Shown one piece after another: positions 51,430 through 62,269 of a DNA stretch of 64,000 nucleotides. How positions within the stretch are numbered: position 1 is the first letter of the stretch; each line of letters opens with the position of its first letter. The stretch is taken from positions 3,963,393 to 4,027,392 of the forward strand of contig JADCRB010000114.1 of NCBI GenBank assembly GCA_021464245.1. Reading direction: 5' to 3'. Made by a program: the position numbers and the translations under genes. The notes below the pieces were generated by a model. That model had not been told where the DNA came from. It saw nothing but the letters and a program-made list of their open reading frames with translations, and made no database searches. The stretch comes from Carallia brachiata (taxonomy: Eukaryota; Streptophyta; Magnoliopsida; Malpighiales; Rhizophoraceae).

Positions 51430-53410
51430 CTTTTCTTGTTTATTTTCACACTCATAATGATCATTTAGATAAGATTGCAAACAAACTAATCTAACGGGAT
51501 GATCAAAAAATAGTAGCAACTAGACCACTATTTGAAATATTCTCAAAATAATTTTGTCATTTAGTCTTCATTATTGTAAGAGGTTTTTGTCATTCTTTAT
51601 CATATTCTCTTCATTCTAAGATAGCAACAACATTAAAACATACAACTTAAACTAAATAGTTAGTAGGATAATAAAAGCTTGATAAACTGTAAGTAATTTT
51701 GTTAAAATTTTCGGACTATATGATTTTTTTTTTTTTTTTTGCATATATTCCATAGATTGGGATACAAATTGAGTAATATTAATTGCAGCAAAACTATGAC
51801 ATAATTCGCTATATTCAAAACATTAGAACTCGGGTGCTTCTGTTCTAGTGGTAGCAACATCTTAATTTCTCAACTTCAGATGTTAGTTCTCTTGAGTGGT
51901 CACCTCATCATCTATATTGGTCAGCGGATCGAGATCACATACGCCTAGAAACTGAGTTTCATTAATCTTATTCTTGTCCTAGTTGATTTTTGAACTTTCA
52001 TTTGACATTTTTGTAATTGATGTTCCAACAAAAAAAAAAGTAAATAAATAAAAGAGTAGAGATAGTAGTTAGTATATAAAGATTTCTCGATGTATATGTG
52101 GCAACTATTACAAGTAGAAATAATTGGGAGAATTGAAAAATAGAAAGATTGAGATGAGGAACTCTGATGTTGTGGTGCAGAGAAAAATGAAATGAAGTTG
52201 GTATCTACACAGCTAAGTTAAAGAAAAAAATTACTAAATATGTCAAAAAAAAAAACATTCTTTGCAATGGTTATTTTGTAATTCAACGCTCATATGTTTC
52301 TCGTCAATTTTATTTTTTATTTTGGTTTCAATTTTTGAAGAGATCGAGTGGTAATTAGACCTAAGCTTGACCTTCCAAAACCAACTTATTTCGGTTAGTG
52401 GAGGCCACGCCTCATGTAATGATATGTAGGCATGCGGTGGACTAGTGTTGACCTTGGTGCTGTGACTAGAGGATTTTAAGAAATTATTTCTTCATAGTAA
52501 GTCGTAATCATTCAGTTTTTTCTCGTTCTCATTAGACAATATTTCTGGTGGAATTGCGCACATCACCCTTACCTTTCTATCATTTACATCAAAAAAAAAA
52601 AAACAAAAAGAAATTGTTTACTTGTATTGTAGGCCTAGAAATTTTCTTAATTTTATAACCAAACATCAGCTAACTCTTATGTTCTTTCTTAAAATTTTGC
52701 TAAGTCGATTCTTTTTCAAGTTTACAATTTCTGCAAAGGCCGCATGTTGTCATCAATCTCATTCATTCTCAACCTCACCACCCAAATGGCCATTTGAGCT
52801 ACCTTTGGCGGTAAGTTTAGAATGGAAAGAAGCGTGTTGGAATGAATAAGCATAACACAGTTGTGTGGTGGACAATTGGAGACCAATTCACGTCAAGGGG
52901 TAGAGAGACTGGACATTGGATTGCCAAACGCCAAAGATGCCCCGTCTCGGTTCTACTCTATAATAATACAAAAGGAATGTTCGTGGGAAGGACAAAATGC
53001 CATTGTCTCTTAATTCCGTGTCTGGCTAAACGCATCACAACCACCTTCTCATGAAGATCGACAAGATTTGCCACCCACTACACTTCCATTTTGGCCATGA
53101 GATGATGAGACTACTTCCGTTGCCATATATGCTAACATGAGCTGGCATAGAGTTAGTTTGCACGTCCTCAGAAGATGCTACTCTTAAACGAATTCAATGC
53201 GCAGTCACAATGGCTTCTCACGTCCTTACTAAAAAATTGGATTTGGTTTACTCGTTAAGGCATTGTCGTAATTGAAGTTTTTTTTGTTTTTTTTTTGTTT
53301 TTTTTTGTTTTTTTTTGTTTTTAATCGTAAAGCAATCACGAAATTGCTGTCAATTATTGAAGGGTACTGGCAGCAGTTAAGAAAAAATGTTCATTAGTCC
53401 ACCATATCAT
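51430..53410. other. Intergenic, no gene recognised
   Basis: Short frames at 52622-53054 have no recognised product. A T8-10G microsatellite lies at 53277-53322. Confidence 0.4.
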
Positions 53411-53417
53411 AAAAATA

Positions 53418-53804
53418 TGACGATGTAAGATGAACAAAAAATTGACGAATAACTCAGGAATTCATCTAAAAAATAGAAAAATAAGGGAAATCCACCCGTA
53501 GTAGACGCAGGAATCCACCCATAGTAGACATAGGAATCCACTTGCAAACAAACGAAAATCATATTTGTTTAAAATTTGATATCAAGTATCATAATCTCTC
53601 TGTTTGAATAATAAAACTGATGCTGAAACCTATTTATCAAGCTAAACTGAACTAACTAATTATGAATAGAATTCTAAATAGAAAATAACTCTAAATAGGA
53701 TTCTAAATAATATAATATCAAACTTCAAATCTAAATTATTATCATACTATAAAATACTATTAAATTCTTGAATAATAAGAACGTTCTTTCTTTGTTCTCC
53801 ATCA
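53418..53804 (-). repeat. 3' LTR of the minus-strand element
   Basis: 387 bp, a direct repeat of 56616-56990 with scattered substitutions and small indels. It contains a local duplication of a GAATCCACC(C)-type unit (53500-53545). Confidence 0.65.
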
Positions 53805-53966
53805 TTCTCCTTTGCTTGCAAAAGATTCGTCCTGAAATTTCGAAGTGCAGGAGGATGAGAAAGAATGGGCTTAGAACTGGAGAAAAATCTTTGGGAAAAA
53901 TTGGAGGCGGTAGCAACAAAACAAACGTCAAGAACTCTGTAGGAAAAAATTGGAAATTGAAACTGC

Positions 53967-54029
53967 AAAGAAATGAACAAATCAATTTCTTCCAAAATTG
54001 GAAAGAAATGAACAAATCAATTTCTTCCA
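53967..54029. repeat. 35-bp tandem duplication
   Basis: AAAGAAATGAACAAATCAAT plus TTCTTCCA occurs at 53967-53994 and again at 54002-54029, a 35-bp period. It lies just inside the 3' LTR. Confidence 0.85.
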
Positions 54030-54211
54030 GTTACAAATGGTCTAAAAAAATTTAGAGGAATAACAACTTATTCAACATGTATTGTCTCACTGCTCACAAC
54101 TGGTGCAACAGATTCATTAACAACCAGATCAACTTTCGGAGACAAAGACACATATGTTGTTATTTCATCAATAATGTGATCAACTTTTAATAGAGAAACT
54201 TCATCTAAAAA

Positions 54212-55160
54212 TTATGACTTTGCTATTTCTGGCTCATCTTTAATGGGAAGAGGAAGATCATAGGATGTCAATTCCAAATCACGAGCATGGACTGATTCAG
54301 CTGCAAGTTGGATGACTTTACTAATTGTACTGACTGGAGCACATGAGTGATCTTCAATCTTACCTTGATCAGTAGGAGTAACAACCTTATCTCGAATAAT
54401 ATGAATATCAATTTGTGCATCAATCTCAAACATATCTTGACATAATGTAACAAGGACATCACTGTGCTTATGCAATGATATGTCATAAAATTTAATTGCG
54501 TGTATCAAGTAAGGCTTGAGTTTAGAAGCGCAACTTTTAATCACTCTTTATTCCAATGTGTAAAAAAGAGGGAAAATCATTGCACGAACTTTCTCCATAT
54601 TATATAATAGCAGGAAAAGTAAATCAGGAGAGATATTCTCACTGTCTTGTAGCTCACATATTATAATTTTTTTCCATTAGTATAAACACTCTCTGTGGTT
54701 GATAGTCCCTTATACTAATAAGGAAGTGGTGAAACATCTTAACAGTCAGTGAATCACAACCAAGATCCAACATCATGTAATAAGACTGCACCCTTGCAAA
54801 ATTGTCAAAAATCAAGATGCGTTTAACATATAAAGGACTGCTATCGTCACACAAATCCTTAAACGATGGAACAATCAGCTCAAAAATTTCTCTCATCACA
54901 TTACCACAAGAAAAAGCATATGGAGCAGTTATCCTCAATATCTCACGGAGGCAAGAAGTAACTGAAATTCTTACATTAACATCATAATGTCAAAATAATT
55001 ACTGGCTAATAAACACATTTTCAATGGATGTAGGGTAACTTGCATTGTACCTAACTGATTCAGTCTCGACAAGTAATCTTCGATTTCGTCAAGAAGAGAA
55101 AGCAAGCCTCTAGCGTAAACAGGAGAACTATGTAACCTTTTCCCTGCATACCAAACAATT
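54212..55160 (-). pseudogene. PDS5 cohesin-regulator N-terminal fragment
   Basis: Recognisable part of plant PDS5 (PDS5A-E), a HEAT-repeat protein that controls sister-chromatid cohesion by binding cohesin. On the minus strand the order is GKRLHSSP and LLSLLDEIEDYLSRLNQ (the family's LLSLLDQVE-type start), then VRISVTSCLREILRITAPYA, MREIFELIVPSFKDLCDDSS, YVKRILIFDNFARVQS, MMLDLGCDSL, MFHHFLISIRDYQP, then SCASKLKPYLIHAIK. These correspond to roughly residues 10-260 of PDS5, contiguous in the DNA with no intron that I can see. Breaks: a frameshift near 54990, one at an A-run near 54668 and a stop at about 54548. The fragment ends in a charged, degenerate tail. It sits inside the LTR element in the same orientation, which suggests capture of a spliced transcript. 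Confidence 0.8.
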
Positions 55161-55500
55161 ATAGCCATCTCTTTTTCTTTTTTTCACTCTTTTTTTTTTT
55201 CACTCAAAACAAACTAAAAAGAAACAAAAGCTGACACTTTACTTCTCCTCCCAAAGAAAAAAAAAAACAATTTGATTTTTTTTCTCAATTTTTTTTTTTA
55301 CAAACACTCTATGACACTCATAACATTGATTCTTGACTCGAAGAATTGTATTGGAAAGACAAATCACCCTTATTTATTATTATTTTTTTGATTTATTTCT
55401 TTTTTTTAAACCTAAAAATAAACAATTTAAAATAATAAAAAGGAAAAAACAAGAGAGCAAACAAACATGTTGGCGGCAGTGGACTTGACTCTGGTGATAG

Positions 55501-56178
55501 CAATGTTGTAAGAACCGGACCGGACATTGAACCAGAAACTTTAGTAGTTCAAGGTCCAACCGGTTCAACCGGTTTAACCGGAAATTGAACCGGTAAAACC
55601 GGTATTTAATATTAAATATATAAAAAAAATATTTATATATATTATACATCAAAATTTATATGTAAAATGTAATATTATACATATATATGTATTATAATAC
55701 TTACATTTATAAATTTAAAATATGATTTATAATTTATTATAGGATAGAATTAACAATTAAAAAAAAATTAATTATCTTAACAAAAAAAAGAAAATAATAA
55801 GTGTTAATTTATAAGAAACATAAAATAGTATGTGTCTTATATAAAACATTTGAGAAAATAATAAGTAAAAAAAAAAAAGAAGATAACAACAAGTTATAAG
55901 TTGGCCTAGTGGTATGAGACTTACCTTTCATGTTGGAGGTCAAGGGTTCGAAAACTAAGTTCTACAAAGTTGAGAGAAATGTTTTGTTAATAATTAAAAT
56001 GGTCAACCCGGTCAACCCGGGACCGGTTCACTGGTCCGACCGGTTGAACCGGTCCGTTGACCGGGTTTTGACCGGTCCGGTTCCAAGCAAATTTAGGCTA
56101 TAACCCGGACCGGACTTCTGACCGGTCACCGGTCCGACCGGTTGAACCGGCCGGTCCGGTCCGGGTTTGACAACAATG
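55501..56178. mobile_element. hAT-like element with CCGGTT palindromic arrays
   Basis: Flanked by GGTGATAG at 55493-55500 and 56179-56186; the match runs on for CA, giving 10 bp. Ends: CAATGTTGTAAGAACCGG and, in reverse complement, CATTGTTGTCAAACCCGG. Both subterminal zones (55511-55605, 56005-56165) are packed with AACCGGTT, GACCGGTCC and GGTTCAACCGG units, strongly palindromic and GC-rich, around an AT-rich core. It is non-coding and inserted into the leader of the LTR element. An 8-bp duplication and CA start favour hAT; reading it as 9-10 bp would suit Mutator. Confidence 0.8.
55901..55955 (+). repeat. tRNA-like (A box and B box) segment
   Basis: TTGGCCTAGTGGTATGAGAC resembles a pol III A box and GGTCAAGGGTTCGAAAAC a B box, about 30 bp apart as in tRNA-derived SINE heads. 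It lies in the core of the hAT-like element. No cloverleaf closes, so it is not a tRNA gene. Confidence 0.5.
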
Positions 56179-56615
56179 GGTGATAGCACGGTGCGCTTTG
56201 GTGAGGTTAGCACCGTCTATCAGAGGTTAAGGGAGGTTGGACGAAAGTCAGACGGGTGCTGGTGTAGGAAGCAAAGAACTGAACACGGAGGTTTAGTGAA
56301 CTGAGCGGCGGCACTGTAGAAGAAGGTCGACGGACGTCGATGTGCTGGTTTCCAATTGACGTGCTAATGGTAGGGAAGAAAGATCAGCGGCCGGTTGTTC
56401 GTTCTGTACTAGGTTTGAGCGACGGCGACGTACAGTTGAGCGGTGAAGAAACGACATAGCAAAGGGAGCCAGCAACTTTGGGCGATCAAAGTGGCTTGTT
56501 TCCAATCAATTTTCGACACGTGAAGGGTTGGGGTGTGCAGATCGGGGGTTGGCAGTTTTGTGTGTGGTTTGAGAACAAAAGCGGGTTTGGATTAAGGTTT
56601 ACATTGATACCAAAC

Positions 56616-56990
56616 TAACGTAGAACGAACAAAAATTGATGAAAAACTCTAAAATCCATTTGAAAAAAAAAATAACAAGAATTCACTCGTAGTACATGCA
56701 GGAATCCACCCACAAACAAATGAAAATTACATTCATTCAAATTTTAATATTAAATATCATAATTTCTCTATCTGAATAATAAAACTAATACTGAAACATA
56801 TTTATAAAGTTAAATTGAACTAACTAATTATGATTAGAATTTTAAATAGAAAATAACTCTAATTAATAAAATAACTCTAAATAGATTCTAAATAATATAA
56901 TATCAAACTTCAAATCTAAATTATTGTTATAAACATAAAATACTAATAAATTCTTAAATAATAAGAATTTCCTTTTTTTGTTCTCTATTA
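56616..56990 (-). repeat. 5' LTR of the minus-strand element
   Basis: 375-bp direct repeat of 53418-53804. The primer-site-like TGGTATCAATGT lies 3 bases inside its inner end. A short internal AAATAACTCTAA-type duplication is present near 56845-56885. Confidence 0.65.
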
Positions 56991-57242
56991 TATGGTTCAC
57001 AACATGTATACTTATTTGCATTGGATTGCTCAAAAAATATGCATAATTATCTCAACAATTTTATTACTATATAATATCTTTTCTAGTTTTTTTTTAACGA
57101 TTGAAAGGTTAAGAAAAAAATAAAAATAAAAATAAAAGTAAGATAAAATAAGAAAATGAGCAACTCAAATTGCTTCAAAGCATGTGGATCTCATCAATAG
57201 TTTCAAAGGATGAATAGAACTTGATTTAAATATTGCTGCTAC

Positions 57243-57520
57243 TCAAGGTTCAAATATGGCAACTAAGCAAAGTGTTCATGTTGAAAATAATTTAGATAAG
57301 ATTCTTAGCACAATGTTGATTGTTTTTAATAAAATTGACCAACTTGGGTCTGGTCCATCCTCTATAGTACAAGAGTTAAAAGAAATATTTACTAAGGTCT
57401 TTCAAAACAAGACTAATAGAATATTACAAAGCTCAATTCTAGGAGGTCTAATCACAATTTTCTATTGGCTTTCTCGATGTTGCAACATAACAGAAGAATT
57501 AAAATAAAGAAGTTGTTTTC
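57243..57520 (+). repeat. Dispersed repeat with a coding-like frame, copy 1
   Basis: An open frame (57256-57507) reads DKILSTMLIVFNKIDQLGSG, then ELKEIFTKVFQNKTNRI, then FYWLSRCCNITEELK. A decayed copy at 61860-62150 preserves the same order, and its downstream sequence is also found at 13290-13400. The shared frame suggests the family once encoded protein. I do not recognise it. Confidence 0.5.
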
Positions 57521-57551
57521 TAGTTTGCTGGGAACAAGATTAAATGCTACC

Positions 57552-57885
57552 TTTTTTTTTTATCAACAGTAAAAAGATCCATCGCAAGGTATGTTGGCTA
57601 TTGAATCTGCGGGTCGAGGTTGAAGTAACTCCCATTTTTTGGTACCTTGTTTAACCATCCTCAAAGGAAAAGACCTACCCCTCAAGCACTATAGGGGTCG
57701 AGCGAAACTCTGTCATTGGAGACTATGACAATTACCGAATCTAAAATATGCACTGAACTACACACATTTCGCCTAAAGTGGCAACTTAGCACATTGGCCA
57801 AAGGGCGGCACGGTCGTAGGGACTTGAATCTAGATCTCTTGTATGGAAACACACTAACATACTACTAAGCTACCACTTCGATAGT
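57552..57885 (-). mobile_element. tRNA-derived SINE, copy 1
   Basis: Read on the minus strand it starts with an A-box-like AGTGGTAGCTTAGTAG and a B-box-like GATTCAAGTCCC (57819-57830), then about 250 bp of body, ending in a run of A (a T-run on the plus strand is at 57552). It aligns along its length with 58418-58727, for example AAAGGAAAAGACCTAC versus AAAGGAAGGGACCTAC. Confidence 0.6.
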
Positions 57886-58417
57886 AAACGCTATTCATTA
57901 GACCATGTAGATAATAATTATAAAATGTGACGAAATATATAGTTTAAGTTCTCCAAATGGTTAGTAGAACTTGTATGAATCCATTTTATTAGAAAGAATA
58001 TAAGAAGTCCTTCGTTGTCTCTTGGAATTAATTTCGAATAACATTTGGGTTGGAAAATTGAACTTTTCAATGGAAGGAAAAAAAAAAGAGTAATAATATA
58101 TATCACAAAAACTCTGTGATGAAATATTCTGAAATTTACAATTACAGAAGAATTAACTTTGTTCTTTTTTTTTATTTTACGATGTTAAAAAGTTGATAAT
58201 TCTTTCTATAATTATAAATTTCAGATATTTTATGACACAATTTTTATAATATATATTATTATTTTAAAAAAATAAAAAGATGAGATTTTACTCTGAGATG
58301 TCTAAGATCTCCACTTTGATTATTAAGGTTTCAATTCCGTCATATTGATATTCTCAATGGAATTGTGAGTAAAATAGACTGAAGAAAAAAAAATGAAAAG
58401 GACACATTTTTTTAACA

Positions 58418-58727
58418 GAAAAAAAGATTCATTGTAGATATGTCAGTCATCGGATCTGTGGGCCCGAGCCGGCTTGTATACAGTTTTATACCTTATTCAA
58501 CCCAACCCAAAGGAAGGGACCTACTACCCGAGTACTATTATGTTTTAAGCGGGCCTCTCCAAGTAGACAAACTATTAACGAGTTTGGAACTAGGAGCGCA
58601 CGGGTCACCGTCAAAGCTAGACAAATTGGAGATCAAAGCCTCACAAGCATCGCCCATGGGACTCGAACTAGGGTCATAAGTGAAGGAGACACGTCAGACC
58701 ACAACCAAACTATCACTTTTGGGTAGT
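58418..58727 (-). mobile_element. tRNA-derived SINE, copy 2
   Basis: Same family and orientation as 57552-57885. Minus-strand head TGATAGTTTGGTTGTGG, B box AGTTCGAGTCCC (58658-58669), a GC-richer body and a terminal CTGTTAA-type end before an A/T run. The two copies are about 530 bp apart and clearly diverged, so they inserted independently or are old. Confidence 0.65.
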
Positions 58728-59191
58728 ATGAAAAAGACACATTAGAGGGACCTTTTCGAGTCTTTTTTATTTAAAAGGGTGTTTGGTTTGGTTTTTACAT
58801 CTTACTAATTACTTTTAAGTTGCCAAAACCAAGGGGGTTTTTGGTTTAGTTGTCGTTATTTACTGATTATTGTTAATATTACTGATTGCTAACTGCAATT
58901 ATTTATTGCAGCTATTGATGAATATAATATTTGGTTAAATTAACACTAACTATTATGATTAAATAATAAATGACTATTTTAGACATTTTTTTGTATAAAA
59001 TAGTCATTAAATGTGTGGCTTAAGATCAACCAATATTAATAATAAATATATCAAAAATTAATTGGAATATAATTATAGTAAAAAAAAGTTTTACTTCAAA
59101 TTATTGTTGAATTTAAATTTTTCAAAAAATTTATTTTTCTTATAAAATTGCCTAAAAATTAAAACCTAAAAACTTGGTGTCCACAAAATTT

Positions 59192-59486
59192 GGTGTCCAC
59201 AAGTAGCCACAAAAACGACACAATATGCAAAAATATACGACATGTATAAATAGACCAAATATAACGTAATAAAGTAATTATAAGAAAATTATATGATATA
59301 TTAAATAGAATTGTAGGAGTCATGTGAATAGTTGTTAAAGACTAAAATTTTTAATTTAAGAAATATATGATTGTTTAGACGAATCGTATATTTCTCTTTA
59401 ACATGTCGTATATTTTCTTTGTAAATATAGAAAAATTTCATATATTTTTGCCTATTCTGTCATTTTTGTTGCTACTTGTGGACACC
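59192..59486. mobile_element. 295-bp MITE with long inverted ends
   Basis: GGTGTCCACAAGTAGCCACA at the left matches inverted TGTTGCTACTTGTGGACACC at the right; further in, ACGACATGTATA pairs with AACATGTCGTATA. It is bordered on both sides by AAAATTT, which may be the target duplication, although that word is nearly palindromic. Confidence 0.75.
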
Positions 59487-59899
59487 AAAATTTGTGGCCA
59501 CGTAGTCATCCTCAAATTAAGAATTTTAATTATTCAATTTATTTTTAAATTTTTTACCCTAGACAAGAGAATGTTAATAACTACGATAAAAACAAAATTG
59601 AAAAAACGAAAGAAAAAAGTATATATACATGCATCTACTATGCATGTACCAACCTACAAAAAGATGAAAAAAAAAATGATATAGCATAAAAAAAACATTA
59701 TTATGCATAATAATAAACTTAAAATATCATTATTTTTTTGCCATTATTTTGGTACGAAACTTTGCTTGTACTATATATGCATTGTTCACTTTGTTAATTG
59801 TGCATAATTTGTAATGACTGATGGATATTGCACACTTTGTGTAGACCAATGGACACCTTTTTGAAGAAGACCCCAACTTCTCTCTTAAAATACTCTCTC

Positions 59900-60480
59900 T
59901 CTCTAAAACTTCTCAATCTCCAACACAACCTGTCTTCCCCCAACCTTCCTTGGCTGGCGGTGGTGGTACCCACCGCCGTCGACAGCCAAGCCACCTTTGC
60001 CACATCCATCCTCTCCTCCCTCTCTCCGTTTTCCCCTCAATTTTTTCCCTCTACCACTACTTTCTCCGCCTCTCTTCCCCACCGTTTTAACTGCCATGGT
60101 GTTTGCTTTACTTGCTCTTAGATCTAACTCAAATAAAGCCATCCATTGCCTTCTTAGTCTCAAATCTACGATCCCCGTCGTCGTACCGTTCTTTTTGTTG
60201 TTCATGCTGCCACCTCCGCCGCCGAAACTGTCATGACCAGCACTGGAGCTGTCATGTCGGCCGCTAGTGCAGCACTACCGACTACTAGTACCACTGACTT
60301 TGACAATGACCCCACGGTCACTGGCGCGGCCGTTGACACAGCTCTTATTGCCATCAGAGTGGATGCCAACGCTGTGACCTCCCCCACTGCTACCCTTGAC
60401 CACGCCACTGCCTTTGTCACCCATTGCTCCGTCGTCAGTCATGTCGTCCTCACCGTCACCACCCTCCACCAACACCAACG
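59900..60480. other. GC-rich pyrimidine-biased block, no recognised gene
   Basis: The base composition changes sharply against AT-rich surroundings, with overlapping open frames on both strands rich in Ala/Ser/Thr/Pro or Gly/Asp. On the plus strand there is a CT-rich leader-like start (59880-59930) followed by codon-like GCC/ACC runs. No domain is recognised; overlapping frames in all directions point to composition, not proven coding. Confidence 0.35.
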
Positions 60481-61859
60481 TCACTGTGGACCAAATGGGA
60501 TAGGTTGCTTTTGGAGTATTTTGTGCTATCATATGTATATTGTGTATGTATTGTGTATGTGGGTAATGTGTAGCACATTTGTGTATGAGTACTGTTATTA
60601 TATATATAGTGTAGTAACCTAAGAAATCGTTGCCGGTCAATTTCTGTCACTGATCCGTGGAAGTGCGGTGGGTATTACCTGTGCAATTTTGTCCGACTGT
60701 TGCAGGGTTATCTAAAATTTTAATTTCAAGTAAGTATAACTACAGTTCAGCATGTACTTTCTTTTGAGGGTTTTGTCAAAATGGGTTTCGTGCCTAGTTT
60801 ATTAATGGTCTTGTTGACCATTTTAGCTATAGGCCAATGTTGCCGTTAAGTAGTCCTGCTTTATGCAGGTCTTCCCGATATCTTTGCGTCAGATTCGTGT
60901 ACATTTTTTATTGATATTAATGGAACAATTCCCTTGGTAAAAAATGGACGCCTTGTTTCCACCATGGGTGGTGTCTCATAAAGGGACAATTTGGTGACTT
61001 TGTTCTTATTAGCTATTGATTGAAAGAAAAAGTAATTTCAATTAACTTATTTTATCAGCAACATTTGGGAGAGGCTGTCAGCAACAACATACGAGAAAAA
61101 AATTAACTAAATACTATTTATCTTATTTTTTTAATTTCAACAGCAATCAATAATTTTTATAAATAAAACCAAACACCCCCCATTTTGGAAAATGTTTAAT
61201 AAATGTTTTTATGAGTTGTTGACTACTAATAAAGATTTTTAAAAGTAGCTGTTGATGGCAGTATAATTACAAAAAAGGGAAAAGTTGTATGGCTAGAGAA
61301 GAAATCGTCGGAAGATCTTTCAGAAGTGTAACCTGTTAAATTCATTGTACAATCAGCTGGATTCATTGTGCAATAAAAAAGTAATAATTTTTTGTTCTTA
61401 TTTAGTTGAACTTATAATTAAAACAGTTGTAAAATAAATTTAATAAATTACATTTTAAAATTTTTTCTTGTCAATTTTTTCAATCATGTAAGAGAACCCT
61501 AACAAAAATATCCTTTAAAGGTAACTATGCCAATGTCGCGAAGCCATGTTTGCCGACTTTAACATTGTGGCTCGCGCCTTTCCATTTACAGTAACTTACA
61601 AGAATTTTATTCCTTTTTTGTGCTTCTTATTGTTATTTTATTTGAGAAGACACTAGAAATAGACATCATTTAGATACAAATTCACTTTAATTACTTATAT
61701 TCGCTGATTATTATTAATATTATTTTATTTATAAATAAAAGTAAATATGGTAAAATATAATATTATTTTAATAAATACACAATAACTTGTATTCTTTTTC
61801 TTTTCTCTCTCTATATATCTTTATTATAAACAAGCACTTACATAGTTCCCGAGACTCCA

Positions 61860-62260
61860 ATTTTCCTCGGGCCCTACTTGAGCTGGAGTCAAATAAGGAA
61901 GAAAATAGTCCTCGCATTTTTGCTAAGTACCGTGATAAAGAAAATAATTCAGATCAAATTCTTAGGACAATGCTGATTGTTCTCGATATGACTAGCCAAC
62001 ATGAGTTTGATCCATCTACTATAATATAATAGGGGAAGGATAATTTTGCTAAGGCATTTCAAAGCTAGACTTATGAAAAAATTATAGATCTCAATCTCAA
62101 AAGGTCGAACATGATCTTCTATTGGTTTCCTTGATGTTGCGTTGTAATAAAAAAATTAAAATGAAGAAGTCCAGTAAAGGCACTCAAAACTATTCACAGT
62201 TATCGTCAATTATTTATTTCCTTTTTTAGTATCTTTCGGTTACTTTCTCTTTTGTTTTTT
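61860..62260 (+). repeat. Dispersed repeat with a coding-like frame, copy 2
   Basis: The frame DQILRTMLIVLDMTSQHEFDPSTII stops at 62030. The following DNA still aligns, after shifts, with copy 1 (…TTTGCTAAGGCATTTCAAAG…, TTCTATTGGTTTCC). The 62160-62260 part (AAGTCCAGTAAAGGCACTC) matches 13300-13400. Confidence 0.5.
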
Positions 62261-62269
62261 TGGTTATTT

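Larger units (their letters stand above)
53418..56990 (-). mobile_element. Decayed LTR retrotransposon carrying a PDS5 fragment
   Basis: Two direct repeats (53418-53804 and 56616-56990) share long blocks such as GCAGGAATCCACC, AATAATAAAACT, GAACTAACTAATTATGA and CTAAATAATATAATATCAAAC. On the minus strand each starts T(G/A)AT(G/A)GAGAACAAA and ends CGT(C/T)A. Next to the inner end of the right repeat, TGGTATCAATGT (56601-56612, minus strand) matches the first eight bases of the tRNA-iMet primer site. Next to the inner end of the left repeat is a purine tract GCAAAGGAGAA (53805-53815, minus strand). This is the order LTR, primer site, interior, purine tract, LTR. The interior lacks recognisable gag or pol. 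It carries a PDS5 gene fragment in the element's own orientation and a nested hAT-like element. Flanking duplications are not clear, as expected for an old copy. Confidence 0.65.
58850..61180. repeat. Possible large TIR element or nested repeat block
   Basis: The left edge GGGGGTTTTTGGTTTAG (58850) and the right edge, read inverted, GGGGGGTGTTTGGTTTTATT (61180) resemble Tourist/hAT-type ends, and both are followed by ATT(A/G)TTGATTG-like motifs. No matching duplication was found. Inside lie a complete smaller element (59192-59486) and a GC-rich block (59900-60480). Confidence 0.3.

Noticed and set aside
53731..54055. Overlapping frames on both strands near 53.8 kb
   Set aside because: They span the LTR border and a tandem duplication, have no homology and mirror each other.
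57819..58669. Possible tRNA genes at B-box-like sequences
   Set aside because: No cloverleaf can be closed and the similarity continues over 300 bp, which fits SINEs.
59828..60640. Several frames of 70-130 codons on both strands
   Set aside because: Explained by GC-rich, stop-poor composition; no domain or splice signals.
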